7,072 nt of DNA from Desulfuromonadaceae bacterium GWC2_58_13 (GTDB taxonomy: Bacteria > Desulfobacterota > Desulfuromonadia > Desulfuromonadales > Trichloromonadaceae), in NCBI GenBank assembly GCA_001825565.1, contig MHXM01000118.1, forward strand, positions 17,414-24,485, written 5' to 3'. Both the position numbers and the translations under genes were made by a program. The notes beneath the pieces were generated by a model. That model searched no databases. It was given only the letters and a program-made list of their open reading frames with translations, and had not been told where the DNA came from. This document shows positions 1-5,622 of this stretch, in pieces; position 1 is the first letter of the stretch; each line of letters begins with the position of its first letter.

Positions 1-333
1 GCGGCCGAACAGGGCGCGGGAGCCGGTCATCAGCGCGGTCGCCGTCACGCCGCCACAGAGGGAAAGGAGAAATCCGGGGGAAAACAGGTTGCCGACCACC
101 AGCGAACCGATGCCGACCCGCGCCAGGGTCACCACCCAGGCGGCCCGGCCGCCATAGAGAAAAAGCGCGGTCAGGGTCAGGATGTTGGCAAAACCGAGGC
201 GAAACCAGGGGGCCGGCGACGGCAGCAGAAACTCCAGGGTGTGCAGGGCCACCGCCAGGGCGGTGAACAGGGCCAGGAAAATCCGCCGCCGCACCCGGGC
301 CAGCTCTTGCGGGTCAACGGCTGATGAGGTCAT
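1..333 (-). CDS. Gx transporter family membrane protein (heptaprenyl diphosphate synthase component I-like), partial
   Basis: N-terminal 111 codons of a gene that continues past the left edge with no stop in the window. The translation starts MTSSAVDPQELARVRRRIFL and is strongly hydrophobic after residue 18. Likely membrane segments lie at about residues 18-37, 58-68 and 72-105, with the family-like 'RLGFANILTL' motif at about 55-64 and a Gly-rich 'GSLVVGNLFSPGF' stretch. This matches the small integral-membrane family annotated as Gx transporter or Hpre_diP_synt_I (COG4769), which resembles ECF S-components; its substrate is not established. The ATG at 331-333 is chosen because GAGGAG sits 7 nt upstream. 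It overlaps the end of the NusG-II gene by 20 bp, so the two are probably translationally coupled. In many anaerobes such a gene follows apbE and a NusG-II gene, and a polyprenyl synthase gene is often next. The family call is fairly secure, the function is not. Confidence 0.82.
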   Translation of the reverse strand, partial: MTSSAVDPQELARVRRRIFLALFTALAVALHTLEFLLPSPAPWFRLGFANILTLTALFLYGGRAAWVVTLARVGIGSLVVGNLFSPGFLLSLCGGVTATALMTGSRALFGR

Positions 334-706
334 GGCTCGGCTCCTCGTTTTGCTCCCCCTCGATGCGCACCAGCAGCTCGTTGGGAACGCAGGCCAGCAA
401 TTCACCCCGGTGGGCGATCCGGCCCATGCCGATGCAGACCTTATGGGGACAGGGGGACGAGGTGATGCAGGCCTGGCGGTCGCGAATTTCCAGCAGGGTA
501 TCGCCCAGCGGGCCGGTCAGGGTCGTGGTGCGGTCGACCGCCAGGGGAGCGCTGAAGATCACCCGTCCCCGTTGCTCGACCACCACCCGCGCGCCGCGAG
601 GAGCGTTGCCGAGCAACACGAAAGCGGCGCCGGCGGCCAGCAGCAGAATCAGGACGATGACCCGGTCGAGCCAGGTCATGCGCCGCAGGACTGTTGCTAC
701 GGCCAT
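314..706 (-). CDS. NusG domain II-containing membrane-anchored protein
   Basis: A 130-aa protein with a short basic N-terminus and one hydrophobic segment at about residues 14-33 (WLDRVIVLILLLAAGAAFVL). It therefore appears anchored in the inner membrane with the rest outside the cytoplasm. Residues about 38-117 form the small beta-rich NusG domain II seen in such proteins, recognised by 'SSPCPHKVCIGMGRI' (84-97) and 'GELLACVPNELLVRI' (101-115). Four cysteines (80, 86, 91, 106) are all in this domain and could form disulfides or a metal/redox site; that is inference. It lacks the NGN and KOW parts of transcription factor NusG, so a role in transcription is unlikely. It overlaps apbE by 10 bp (697-706) and the Gx-transporter gene by 20 bp. 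This order is typical of ApbE-linked redox loci. The family is clear, the biochemical role unknown. Confidence 0.88.
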   Translation of the reverse strand: MAVATVLRRMTWLDRVIVLILLLAAGAAFVLLGNAPRGARVVVEQRGRVIFSAPLAVDRTTTLTGPLGDTLLEIRDRQACITSSPCPHKVCIGMGRIAHRGELLACVPNELLVRIEGEQNEEPSHDLISR

Positions 707-1695
707 TGCACCCGGTCCTTGAGCCCGGCTGATAACGTCACGCTGCCGTCGGCGGCGACCAGCAGCGCTTCGGCCCTGGGCCAGGATTCAACGAAACGCA
801 GCCCGGCTTCGGGGCCGAGAACGAAAGCCGCGGTCGCCAGGGCGTCGGCCTCGGCGGCGGTGGGAGCAAGCACCGTGACACTCTGACAGAGGGCGGCGGG
901 GTGGCCGCTGCGGGGATCGAAAAGGTGATGGTAGCGGACCCCCTCCCGCTCGAAAAAACGCTCGTAGTCGCCCGAGGTCACCACCGCGACCTGTTCGAGT
1001 TCGAGGGTGGCGAGCATGGCCTGGGGATTACGCGGATGCTGGATGCCGATGCGCCAGGGGCGACCCAGGTGGTCGCCGAGCAGGCGGATGTCCCCGCCGG
1101 CGTTGACCGAGGCATGAGCCACCCCGGCCCGGCGCAGCACCTCGATGGCCCGGTCGACGGCGAAACCCTTGGCGATGCCGCCGAGATCGATCCGCAGGGC
1201 GCTGGCTTGCTTGCCGACCCGGTTGCCCTCAAGGTGCAGGGCCCGCGGACCGATATCGGCGAGGGCGGCGGCGATTTCTTCCGCGGACGGGATGTGGGGC
1301 TCGGCCTCCTCAATCCCCCAGATCGTTTTCAGACGACCCAGGGTCATGTCGAAAGCGCCGCCGCTGGCAACGGCAACCTGCTGGCCGAGAGCCAACACGG
1401 CGGCGGTTTCCGGCGTCACCTCGACCGTCGCGGCAGCTGTGTTGAGACGGGCCACATCGCTGTGCGGCAGGCTGGCCGACATCAGCTCCTCGATCCGCCC
1501 CATGGCGCGAAACGCCTCGGTGACCGCTTCCTCCAGCGGCTCCCGCTTGTCGCCAAGGGCGATGATCTCGACCACCGTCCCCATCAGCAGGCGACTGCGG
1601 CTGACGCTCTGCGGCTCGGGGTCGCAACGCTGCGCGGCGAACAGCGCCAGCAGCCCGAGCAGCAGCAGAATGGCCAGGGGGCGGGTCAGGGGCAA
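697..1695 (-). CDS. apbE: FAD:protein FMN transferase (ApbE)
   Basis: A 332-aa ApbE-family flavin transferase, of usual length. The family moves FMN from FAD onto a Thr/Ser of exported target proteins (such as NqrB/NqrC, RnfD/RnfG and FMN-binding domains) and acts outside the cytoplasm. Visible motifs in order: 'LLMGT' (36-40), 'SGGAFDMTLG' (111-120), 'DLGGIAKGFAVD' (170-181), 'NAGGDI' (198-203), 'TSGDYERFF' (240-248), 'HHLFDPRSG' (256-264) and 'AEADALATAAFVLG' (281-294), whose Asp284 and Thr288 fit the metal-binding positions. The N-terminus has a hydrophobic segment (about 7-21), consistent with a signal peptide or anchor. Cys24 is preceded by 'AAQR', which is not a good lipobox. The start is TTG at 1693-1695: a stop lies two codons upstream, GAGGAG lies 6 nt upstream, and the next in-frame ATG is inside the conserved MGT motif. 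Only 3 bp separate it from rimO, and it overlaps the NusG-II gene. Confidence 0.95.
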   Translation of the reverse strand: MPLTRPLAILLLLGLLALFAAQRCDPEPQSVSRSRLLMGTVVEIIALGDKREPLEEAVTEAFRAMGRIEELMSASLPHSDVARLNTAAATVEVTPETAAVLALGQQVAVASGGAFDMTLGRLKTIWGIEEAEPHIPSAEEIAAALADIGPRALHLEGNRVGKQASALRIDLGGIAKGFAVDRAIEVLRRAGVAHASVNAGGDIRLLGDHLGRPWRIGIQHPRNPQAMLATLELEQVAVVTSGDYERFFEREGVRYHHLFDPRSGHPAALCQSVTVLAPTAAEADALATAAFVLGPEAGLRFVESWPRAEALLVAADGSVTLSAGLKDRVQWP

Positions 1696-1698
1696 GGG

Positions 1699-3039
1699 CT
1701 ACTCCTCGAAGATTTCGCCGATCAGATCGTAATCCGAAGAGTCGGTGATGCGCAGCTCCACGATGTCGCCGATTTCGGCATGGCCGGCGGTGATGTAAAC
1801 CTGGCCGTCGATGTCCGGGGCCTGGCGGATACTGCGGCCGCGCAGCAGCAGTTCGGTCTCTTCGCTGTAGCCTTCGACCAGGACCGGTTCGATACGGCCG
1901 ACCAGGGCCCGATTCTTGCGAAAGGAAACCCGCTGCTGGGACTTCATCAATTTGGCGTAACGAGACTTCTTGATCCGTTCGGGGATCTGGTTTTCCAGAC
2001 CCGCGGCGACGGTCCCCTCTTCCCGCGAGTAACGGAACACCCCGACCCGCTCGAAATGCCCTTCGTTGATGAAGTCGTGGAGGCGGGCGAACTGCTCTTC
2101 GGTTTCGCCGGGGAAGCCGACGATGAACGAGGTACGCAGGGTCAGGTCGGGAATCCGCGCCCGCAGGCGGCCGACCAGGCTCCGGACGCCGTCCTCGTCG
2201 ATCCGCCGGTTCATCGTCGCCAGGATGGTGCTGTCGATGTGCTGAAGGGGGATGTCGAGGTAATTGCAGATTTTTTTCTCGCCGGCGATCAGCTCGATCA
2301 GTTCGTCGCCGATGCCGTCGGGATAGGCGTAGAGCAGCCGCAGCCAGCGCAGGTCGTCGATTTTCACCAGCTCTCGCAGCAGGTCCTCGATGCGGGCGCC
2401 GTCGGACCGTTCGGCGCCGTAGGCGGTGATATCCTGGGCGATCAGGTTGATTTCCTTGACGCCGTCGGCGGTCATTCTGCGAACCTCCTCGACAATCGAG
2501 GCGATGCTCCGCGAACGCAGGGTGCCGCGCAGCTGGGGAATCACGCAGTAGGAGCAGTGGTTGGCGCAGCCTTCGGCGATCTTTACATAAGTTGAGTAGA
2601 AGGGGGAGGATTTGACCCGCGGCGTGGTGTGGTCGTAGAGGAATTCGGGTTGGCCAATCGCCTCGGTCTGCCCCGTTTTGCCCATCTGGGCATCGAGCAG
2701 CTCGACGATGCGCGGAGCATCGGCGGTCCCCATGAACAGGTCGACCTCGGGGAGTTCATCGGCCAGCTTCTCCCGGTAGCGCTGCGGCAGGCAGCCGCTC
2801 ACCACCAGCATCCGGCAGCGGCCGTTTTTCTTGTAGTCGGCCACCTCAAGGATGGTGTCGACCGACTCTTCCTGGGCATCCTTGATAAAGGAGCAGGTGT
2901 TGACGATGATGATGTCGGCCTGCGACTCATCGGTCACGATTTTGAAACGATCGGTCGGCAGGTGGCCGAGCATGACTTCGGCGTCGACCAGGTTTTTCGG
3001 ACAGCCGAGGCTGACCAGACTCACATTCAGTTTATTCAA
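1699..3039 (-). CDS. rimO: Ribosomal protein uS12 methylthiotransferase RimO
   Basis: A 446-aa radical SAM methylthiotransferase, full length. RimO adds a methylthio group to a conserved aspartate of ribosomal protein uS12 in the cytoplasm. The N-terminal UPF0004 domain (about 4-125) holds the three cysteines for the auxiliary 4Fe-4S cluster: Cys13 in 'SLGCPKNLVD', Cys49 in 'NTCSFI' and Cys83 in 'SGCLPQRY'. The radical SAM domain (about 145-370) carries the CxxxCxxC motif 'EGCANHCSYC' (Cys158, 162, 165). A C-terminal TRAM domain follows (about 378-446). 'SLGCPKNLVD' and the 'GCANHCSYCVIPQLRG' form favour RimO over the tRNA enzyme MiaB. The start is TTG at 3037-3039, with GAGGGG 6 nt upstream; it places the SLGC motif at the usual distance from the N-terminus. 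The gene follows yajQ after 62 bp and is 3 bp from apbE, so it is probably in the same transcript. Confidence 0.97.
   Translation of the reverse strand: MNKLNVSLVSLGCPKNLVDAEVMLGHLPTDRFKIVTDESQADIIIVNTCSFIKDAQEESVDTILEVADYKKNGRCRMLVVSGCLPQRYREKLADELPEVDLFMGTADAPRIVELLDAQMGKTGQTEAIGQPEFLYDHTTPRVKSSPFYSTYVKIAEGCANHCSYCVIPQLRGTLRSRSIASIVEEVRRMTADGVKEINLIAQDITAYGAERSDGARIEDLLRELVKIDDLRWLRLLYAYPDGIGDELIELIAGEKKICNYLDIPLQHIDSTILATMNRRIDEDGVRSLVGRLRARIPDLTLRTSFIVGFPGETEEQFARLHDFINEGHFERVGVFRYSREEGTVAAGLENQIPERIKKSRYAKLMKSQQRVSFRKNRALVGRIEPVLVEGYSEETELLLRGRSIRQAPDIDGQVYITAGHAEIGDIVELRITDSSDYDLIGEIFEE
1702..1707 (-). promoter_or_regulatory. Ribosome binding site of apbE within the rimO stop region
   Basis: On the minus strand GAGGAG directly precedes the rimO TAG stop and lies 6 nt before the TTG chosen for apbE. 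The same bases encode the last two glutamates of RimO, so terminating ribosomes pass over or sit on the apbE start site. This supports the TTG start and suggests translational coupling. Confidence 0.75.
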
Positions 3040-3045
3040 GTGGTT

Positions 3046-3051
3046 CCCCTC
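3046..3051 (-). promoter_or_regulatory. Ribosome binding site of rimO (decides a TTG start)
   Basis: GAGGGG on the minus strand lies 6 nt upstream of the TTG at 3037-3039. This spacing, plus the position of the conserved SLGCPKN motif ten residues into the protein, supports the non-ATG start. Confidence 0.65.
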
Positions 3052-3071
3052 GAAAATCAGGTTGTCAGAGC

Positions 3072-3092
3072 TTCGGCCTTCAGCCTTCAGCC
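3072..3092 (-). repeat. Heptanucleotide tandem repeat, three copies
   Basis: Minus-strand reading is GGCTGAA, GGCTGAA, GGCCGAA: three contiguous 7-bp units, the third with one mismatch. It lies in the 62-bp spacer between the yajQ stop and the rimO ribosome binding site, and so in the presumed leader of rimO. No coding role is visible. The repeat is short and could be chance or a slippage-prone microsatellite. Confidence 0.6.
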
Positions 3093-3101
3093 CGGGTTTC
3101 C

Positions 3102-3587
3102 CTACGACCGCATGTTGATGAACTGCAGCTCGATGCCGAAATCCTTGGCCTTGACGGCCTGGATGACCTCCTGCAGATCGTCGATTTTCTTACCGGAAAC
3201 CCGCACCTGGTCCTCCATGAACTGGGCCTGGACCTTGAGTTTGGATTCCTTGATGAATTTGATGATGTCCTTCCCTTTTTCGGTGGCGACCCCCTGAACA
3301 ATGGCGATCCGCTGGCGCATGGCCCCGCCCGAAGCCGACTCTTTTTTGCCGAAGTCGAGACACTTGGGCGACACATTGCGGCGCGCCAGCTTGCCCTTGA
3401 GCACGTCGATCACCGCTTCGAGCTTATAGTCGTCGGCGCCGAGGATCACGATGGCGTCCTTTTCGAGATTGATCTCGTTGTGGGTGCCTTTGAAGTCATA
3501 GCGCTGGTCGATTTCTTTGCGCACCTGATTGATGGCGTTGTCGATCTCCTGCATGTCGACCTTGGAGACAATATCAAAGCTTGGCAT
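3102..3587 (-). CDS. yajQ: YajQ family nucleotide-binding protein (UPF0234/DUF520)
   Basis: A 161-aa cytoplasmic protein of the length usual for YajQ. Family hallmarks are 'MPSFDIVSKVD' at the N-terminus, 'QRYDFKGTHNEI' at about 28-39, 'LEAVIDVLKGKLARRNV' in the middle and 'VRVSGKKIDDLQEVIQAVK' near the C-terminus. The fold is two ferredoxin-like domains. Members bind nucleic acids or nucleotides, and the Xanthomonas/Pseudomonas homologues are reported to bind cyclic di-GMP and affect virulence gene control. Whether this copy binds c-di-GMP cannot be told from sequence. The ATG at 3585-3587 is preceded by GGGAGGA at 6-nt spacing, a near-ideal site. It is the first gene after the terminator at 3661-3695 and therefore probably heads the yajQ-rimO-apbE-NusG-II-Gx transcript. 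Confidence 0.96.
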   Translation of the reverse strand: MPSFDIVSKVDMQEIDNAINQVRKEIDQRYDFKGTHNEINLEKDAIVILGADDYKLEAVIDVLKGKLARRNVSPKCLDFGKKESASGGAMRQRIAIVQGVATEKGKDIIKFIKESKLKVQAQFMEDQVRVSGKKIDDLQEVIQAVKAKDFGIELQFINMRS

Positions 3588-3647
3588 GGCGAATCCTCCC
3601 CATTTCTTAGTCCCGGAAGGTCTCGAAGAACCTCACCGAATCAATGG

Positions 3648-3676
3648 CTTATAACACAACGCCGCCCCGGATGCAA
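3648..3676 (-). promoter_or_regulatory. Possible sigma-70-type promoter for yajQ
   Basis: Minus strand: TTGCAT (3671-3676) and TATAAG (3648-3653) separated by 17 bp, with a predicted start near 3641, about 55 nt before the yajQ ATG. The -10 element matches five of six consensus bases, the -35 only three. The -35 lies inside the upstream terminator hairpin. It is the best candidate I see in the spacer, but weak on sequence alone. Confidence 0.33.
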
Positions 3677-3695
3677 AGCCTGAATCCGGGGCGGC
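3661..3695 (-). terminator. Hairpin terminator after lolA
   Basis: A perfect 12-bp inverted repeat (GCCGCCCCGGAT / ATCCGGGGCGGC, arms 3661-3672 and 3684-3695) with an 11-nt loop, starting 27 bp downstream of the lolA stop. On the minus strand it is followed by GTTGTGTTATA, a T-rich but interrupted tract. On the plus strand no T tract follows, so it acts, if at all, on minus-strand transcripts. It marks the likely end of the cheA-cheC-cheD-lolA operon. Confidence 0.72.
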
Positions 3696-3721
3696 CAAGG
3701 GTTCGTTGCAGCCGGCAAAGG

Positions 3722-4495
3722 TCAGAAACCCGTGCCGTTGCCGGAAGGATGAATCACCTCGACTCCGGCCGGCAGGATAAAGCGGAAGGTGCTGTCGGGC
3801 AGGCCGCGATTGACCCGTACCCCGCTGAACTCGATGGTGGTGGTATTGCCGCTGGGGTCGAAGACCGTGCTCGACAGGAGCGGAAAGACGTCGCCCAGGC
3901 GAGCCGGCCGGTCGGACGGAACGACCGAATCGCGGTTGACCACCAACAACAGCCGCTGAATCATCGGCGAGGCCCGGCGGGGGCGCAGTTCAAGGATGTA
4001 GTTTCCTTCGATATCCTGGTTCGGCTCGGCCCAGCCGATCTGAAAATCGCGGGACAGGTTGCCGAGCCCGGTGAGGAAAGTAACCGGATCGTCGGGACGG
4101 GACTGACCATCCAGTTCCATATCCGACTGAATCACCTGGCGGTTTTCCGGCAGATAGACCGAAATGGTTTCGCCGTCCGAAACGATCTCCTGGGTGGTCG
4201 GCTGATCGTACTCCCAGCGGAACAGTGCTTTCGGCACGCGGTCGCCGCGGCTGTGATCGAATTTCACCATGACCCGGCCTTGTCCGCGCTGCACCCGGTC
4301 GAGGGAGGCGATGCGCGATTCCTGAAAAAAGTCGGCTTCGAAATCGCCGATCGCACTGTTGGCGGGAGCATCGGCCTTGAACGGGTCTTCGAGCGCCCGG
4401 ATCACCTCGCTCATGCCGATGGATTCGCCACGGGCCAGGGCCAGGGCGGGAAAAGAGAGGAGCAGGCCCAGGGCCAGAACAAGGAAACGCTTCAT
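3722..4495 (-). CDS. lolA: Outer membrane lipoprotein carrier protein LolA
   Basis: A 257-aa periplasmic chaperone that takes lipoproteins released by LolCDE at the inner membrane and hands them to the outer membrane. A Sec signal peptide is obvious: 'MKRFLVLALGLLLSFPALAL' followed by ARGES, with cleavage probable around residues 20-22. LolA-family features are 'FEADFFQESRIASLDR' near residue 52, 'ALFRWEYDQPTTQEIVSDG' (about 90-108), 'ISVYLPENRQVI' and the C-terminal 'FRFILPAGVEVI'. It is somewhat longer than E. coli LolA (about 200 aa). The ATG at 4493-4495 is preferred over an upstream in-frame start at 4615: AGGAG lies 7 nt before it, it gives a proper signal peptide, and the longer form would run into cheD. 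It follows cheD by 25 bp, so it is likely co-transcribed with the chemotaxis genes. Confidence 0.92.
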   Translation of the reverse strand: MKRFLVLALGLLLSFPALALARGESIGMSEVIRALEDPFKADAPANSAIGDFEADFFQESRIASLDRVQRGQGRVMVKFDHSRGDRVPKALFRWEYDQPTTQEIVSDGETISVYLPENRQVIQSDMELDGQSRPDDPVTFLTGLGNLSRDFQIGWAEPNQDIEGNYILELRPRRASPMIQRLLLVVNRDSVVPSDRPARLGDVFPLLSSTVFDPSGNTTTIEFSGVRVNRGLPDSTFRFILPAGVEVIHPSGNGTGF

Positions 4496-4502
4496 GAATA
4501 TA

Positions 4503-4507
4503 CTCCT
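4503..4507 (-). promoter_or_regulatory. Ribosome binding site of lolA
   Basis: AGGAG on the minus strand, 7 nt upstream of the ATG at 4493-4495, in the 25-bp cheD-lolA spacer. It fixes the lolA start at the signal-peptide methionine and argues against the longer reading frame starting at 4615. Confidence 0.7.
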
Positions 4508-4520
4508 GACAGGATATGGT

Positions 4521-5006
4521 TCAGATACAGAGTTCACCGATCCGCAACGAGCGCACCCGCAGCAGCCCGGTGGCAAGGTCCAGTTCGATGGTTCGGCCGT
4601 GATGGCCGCCGACATCTTCGGCGATCACCGGAATGCCCAGTCGCTCCAGGACCTGCCGGCCCGCGTTGATGTTGCGCGAGCCGATCCGGTCTTCGGCCGC
4701 CGGATTCTGGGCTTCAAACATGTTGGCGCCGCCGGCGAGCTTGGCGGTCAGATTCTGCAGCTCGGAGCCCGCGGCCAGCAGCTCGCCGACCATCAGTCGG
4801 ATCGCCCCTTCGACGTGCTTGGCCGGCCGGAGTTCCCGTCCCCCGGGCCGGTCCCCCGGAAGCAGGGTGTGGGCCAGTCCGCCGAGTTGCAGGCGAGGAT
4901 CGTACAGCACGATGCCGAGACACGACCCCAGCCCGTAGGATACCAGAATCGCGGGGGCGCGGGCCACTCGAAATTCGGAGATGCCGACCCGTTGCTTATC
5001 CGTCAT
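4521..5006 (-). CDS. cheD: Chemoreceptor glutamine deamidase CheD
   Basis: A 161-aa cytoplasmic deamidase that converts specific glutamines of methyl-accepting chemotaxis proteins to glutamates, tuning receptor signalling. CheD proteins also bind CheC and raise its phosphatase activity. Signature motifs: 'YGLGSCLGIVLYDP' with nucleophile Cys29, 'GGLAHTLLP' with catalytic His46, and 'KLAGGANMF' (89-97). Length is usual for the family. At the position six residues before the cysteine, where the Thermotoga enzyme has a catalytic threonine, this protein has Ser23, a conservative change. The ATG at 5004-5006 overlaps the last 11 bp of cheC and is preceded by GAGAGG. The neighbouring cheC and cheA support the call. 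Confidence 0.95.
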   Translation of the reverse strand: MTDKQRVGISEFRVARAPAILVSYGLGSCLGIVLYDPRLQLGGLAHTLLPGDRPGGRELRPAKHVEGAIRLMVGELLAAGSELQNLTAKLAGGANMFEAQNPAAEDRIGSRNINAGRQVLERLGIPVIAEDVGGHHGRTIELDLATGLLRVRSLRIGELCI

Positions 5007-5622
5007 GGCCGCCTCTCGCGGCTTCGAGAATCACGTCGAGGGTGCCCGGGTCGGGCAGAATCATGAAGTGGCCACGAATCACGTCTTCGGAGGGCGACTG
5101 GTCGTGGAACTCGGTTTCCACCATCAGCGCCAGGTCACCCACCTGGCTCAGCTCGATCAGCACGTTGTCCAGCACCGCCCCGGCCATGTCGTAGGCCAGC
5201 AGGGGAATCGAGGGGATCAGGGTCATATGCAGCAGGTTGCCGAGAGCCGACAGGTAAGCCGAGGCCAGGATGTTCCCAAGTTCCTTGAGGGCGGAGGCGC
5301 TCATTTCGTTGAACACCAGCCCCCTGGGCTTGTGGCCGATCAGGCGAACCAGCATCTGTTGGGCGCTTTCCCGTGGGAAAATGAGCAGGATGGTACCCCG
5401 GGCGTCGCCGAAAATCCGCAGGGTGATCCCCACCACCACCTCTTCGGGCCCGCCGACCAGATCGGGCATTTCGGTGATGTCGGCAATGGTGATGCGCGGC
5501 ACTCTCAGATAAACGGTTTCTCCGATCATCTGGGACAGGGCGGTCGCGGCATGGCCCATGCCGATATTGCTGATTTCCTTGAGCGCGTCGAGCTGCGTTT
5601 CACTCAGCGGCGGCAGAGTCAT
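4996..5622 (-). CDS. cheC: CheY-P phosphatase CheC
   Basis: A 208-aa CheC/CheX/FliY-type phosphatase that removes phosphate from CheY-P and helps adaptation. Both active-site motifs of the D/S-x3-E-x2-N-x22-P type are complete. The first is Asp12, Glu16, Asn19, Pro42 ('DALKEISNIGMGHAATALSQ'). The second is Ser110, Glu114, Asn117, Pro140 ('SALKELGNILASAYLSALGN'). Length and two-motif layout match genuine CheC rather than CheX (one site) or FliY (with a flagellar switch domain at the C-terminus). The ATG at 5620-5622 overlaps the cheA stop as ATGA and has GGAGGA just upstream. The 3' end overlaps cheD by 11 bp. CheC-CheD complex formation known in the family makes this pairing functional as well as positional. 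Confidence 0.94.
   Translation of the reverse strand: MTLPPLSETQLDALKEISNIGMGHAATALSQMIGETVYLRVPRITIADITEMPDLVGGPEEVVVGITLRIFGDARGTILLIFPRESAQQMLVRLIGHKPRGLVFNEMSASALKELGNILASAYLSALGNLLHMTLIPSIPLLAYDMAGAVLDNVLIELSQVGDLALMVETEFHDQSPSEDVIRGHFMILPDPGTLDVILEAARGGHDG

Noticed and set aside
314..706. Transcription factor NusG
   Set aside because: Only the domain-II part is present, behind a membrane anchor, without the NGN or KOW domains, and next to apbE.
182..886. 234-codon plus-strand open frame opposite the Gx, NusG-II and apbE genes
   Set aside because: It is a shadow of three overlapping minus-strand genes whose family motifs are clear; its own product is Ala/Gly/Arg-rich without a domain.
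901..2595. 564-codon open frame on the plus strand opposite apbE and rimO
   Set aside because: It lies wholly antisense to two well-supported genes. Its product has the low-complexity, Gly/Asp/Gln-rich look of a shadow frame produced by GC-rich codon use, with no recognisable domain.
2629..3297. 222-codon plus-strand open frame across the rimO-yajQ spacer
   Set aside because: It is antisense to rimO and yajQ and shows no domain. It spans the spacer only because that spacer happens to lack stops in this frame.
4496..4615. N-terminal extension of lolA by 40 codons
   Set aside because: The extra residues overlap cheD in another frame and precede a clear signal peptide that begins at the methionine with its own ribosome binding site.
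3644..4669. 341-codon plus-strand open frame opposite lolA and cheD
   Set aside because: It is antisense to lolA and cheD, reads through the terminator hairpin, and has no recognisable motif.
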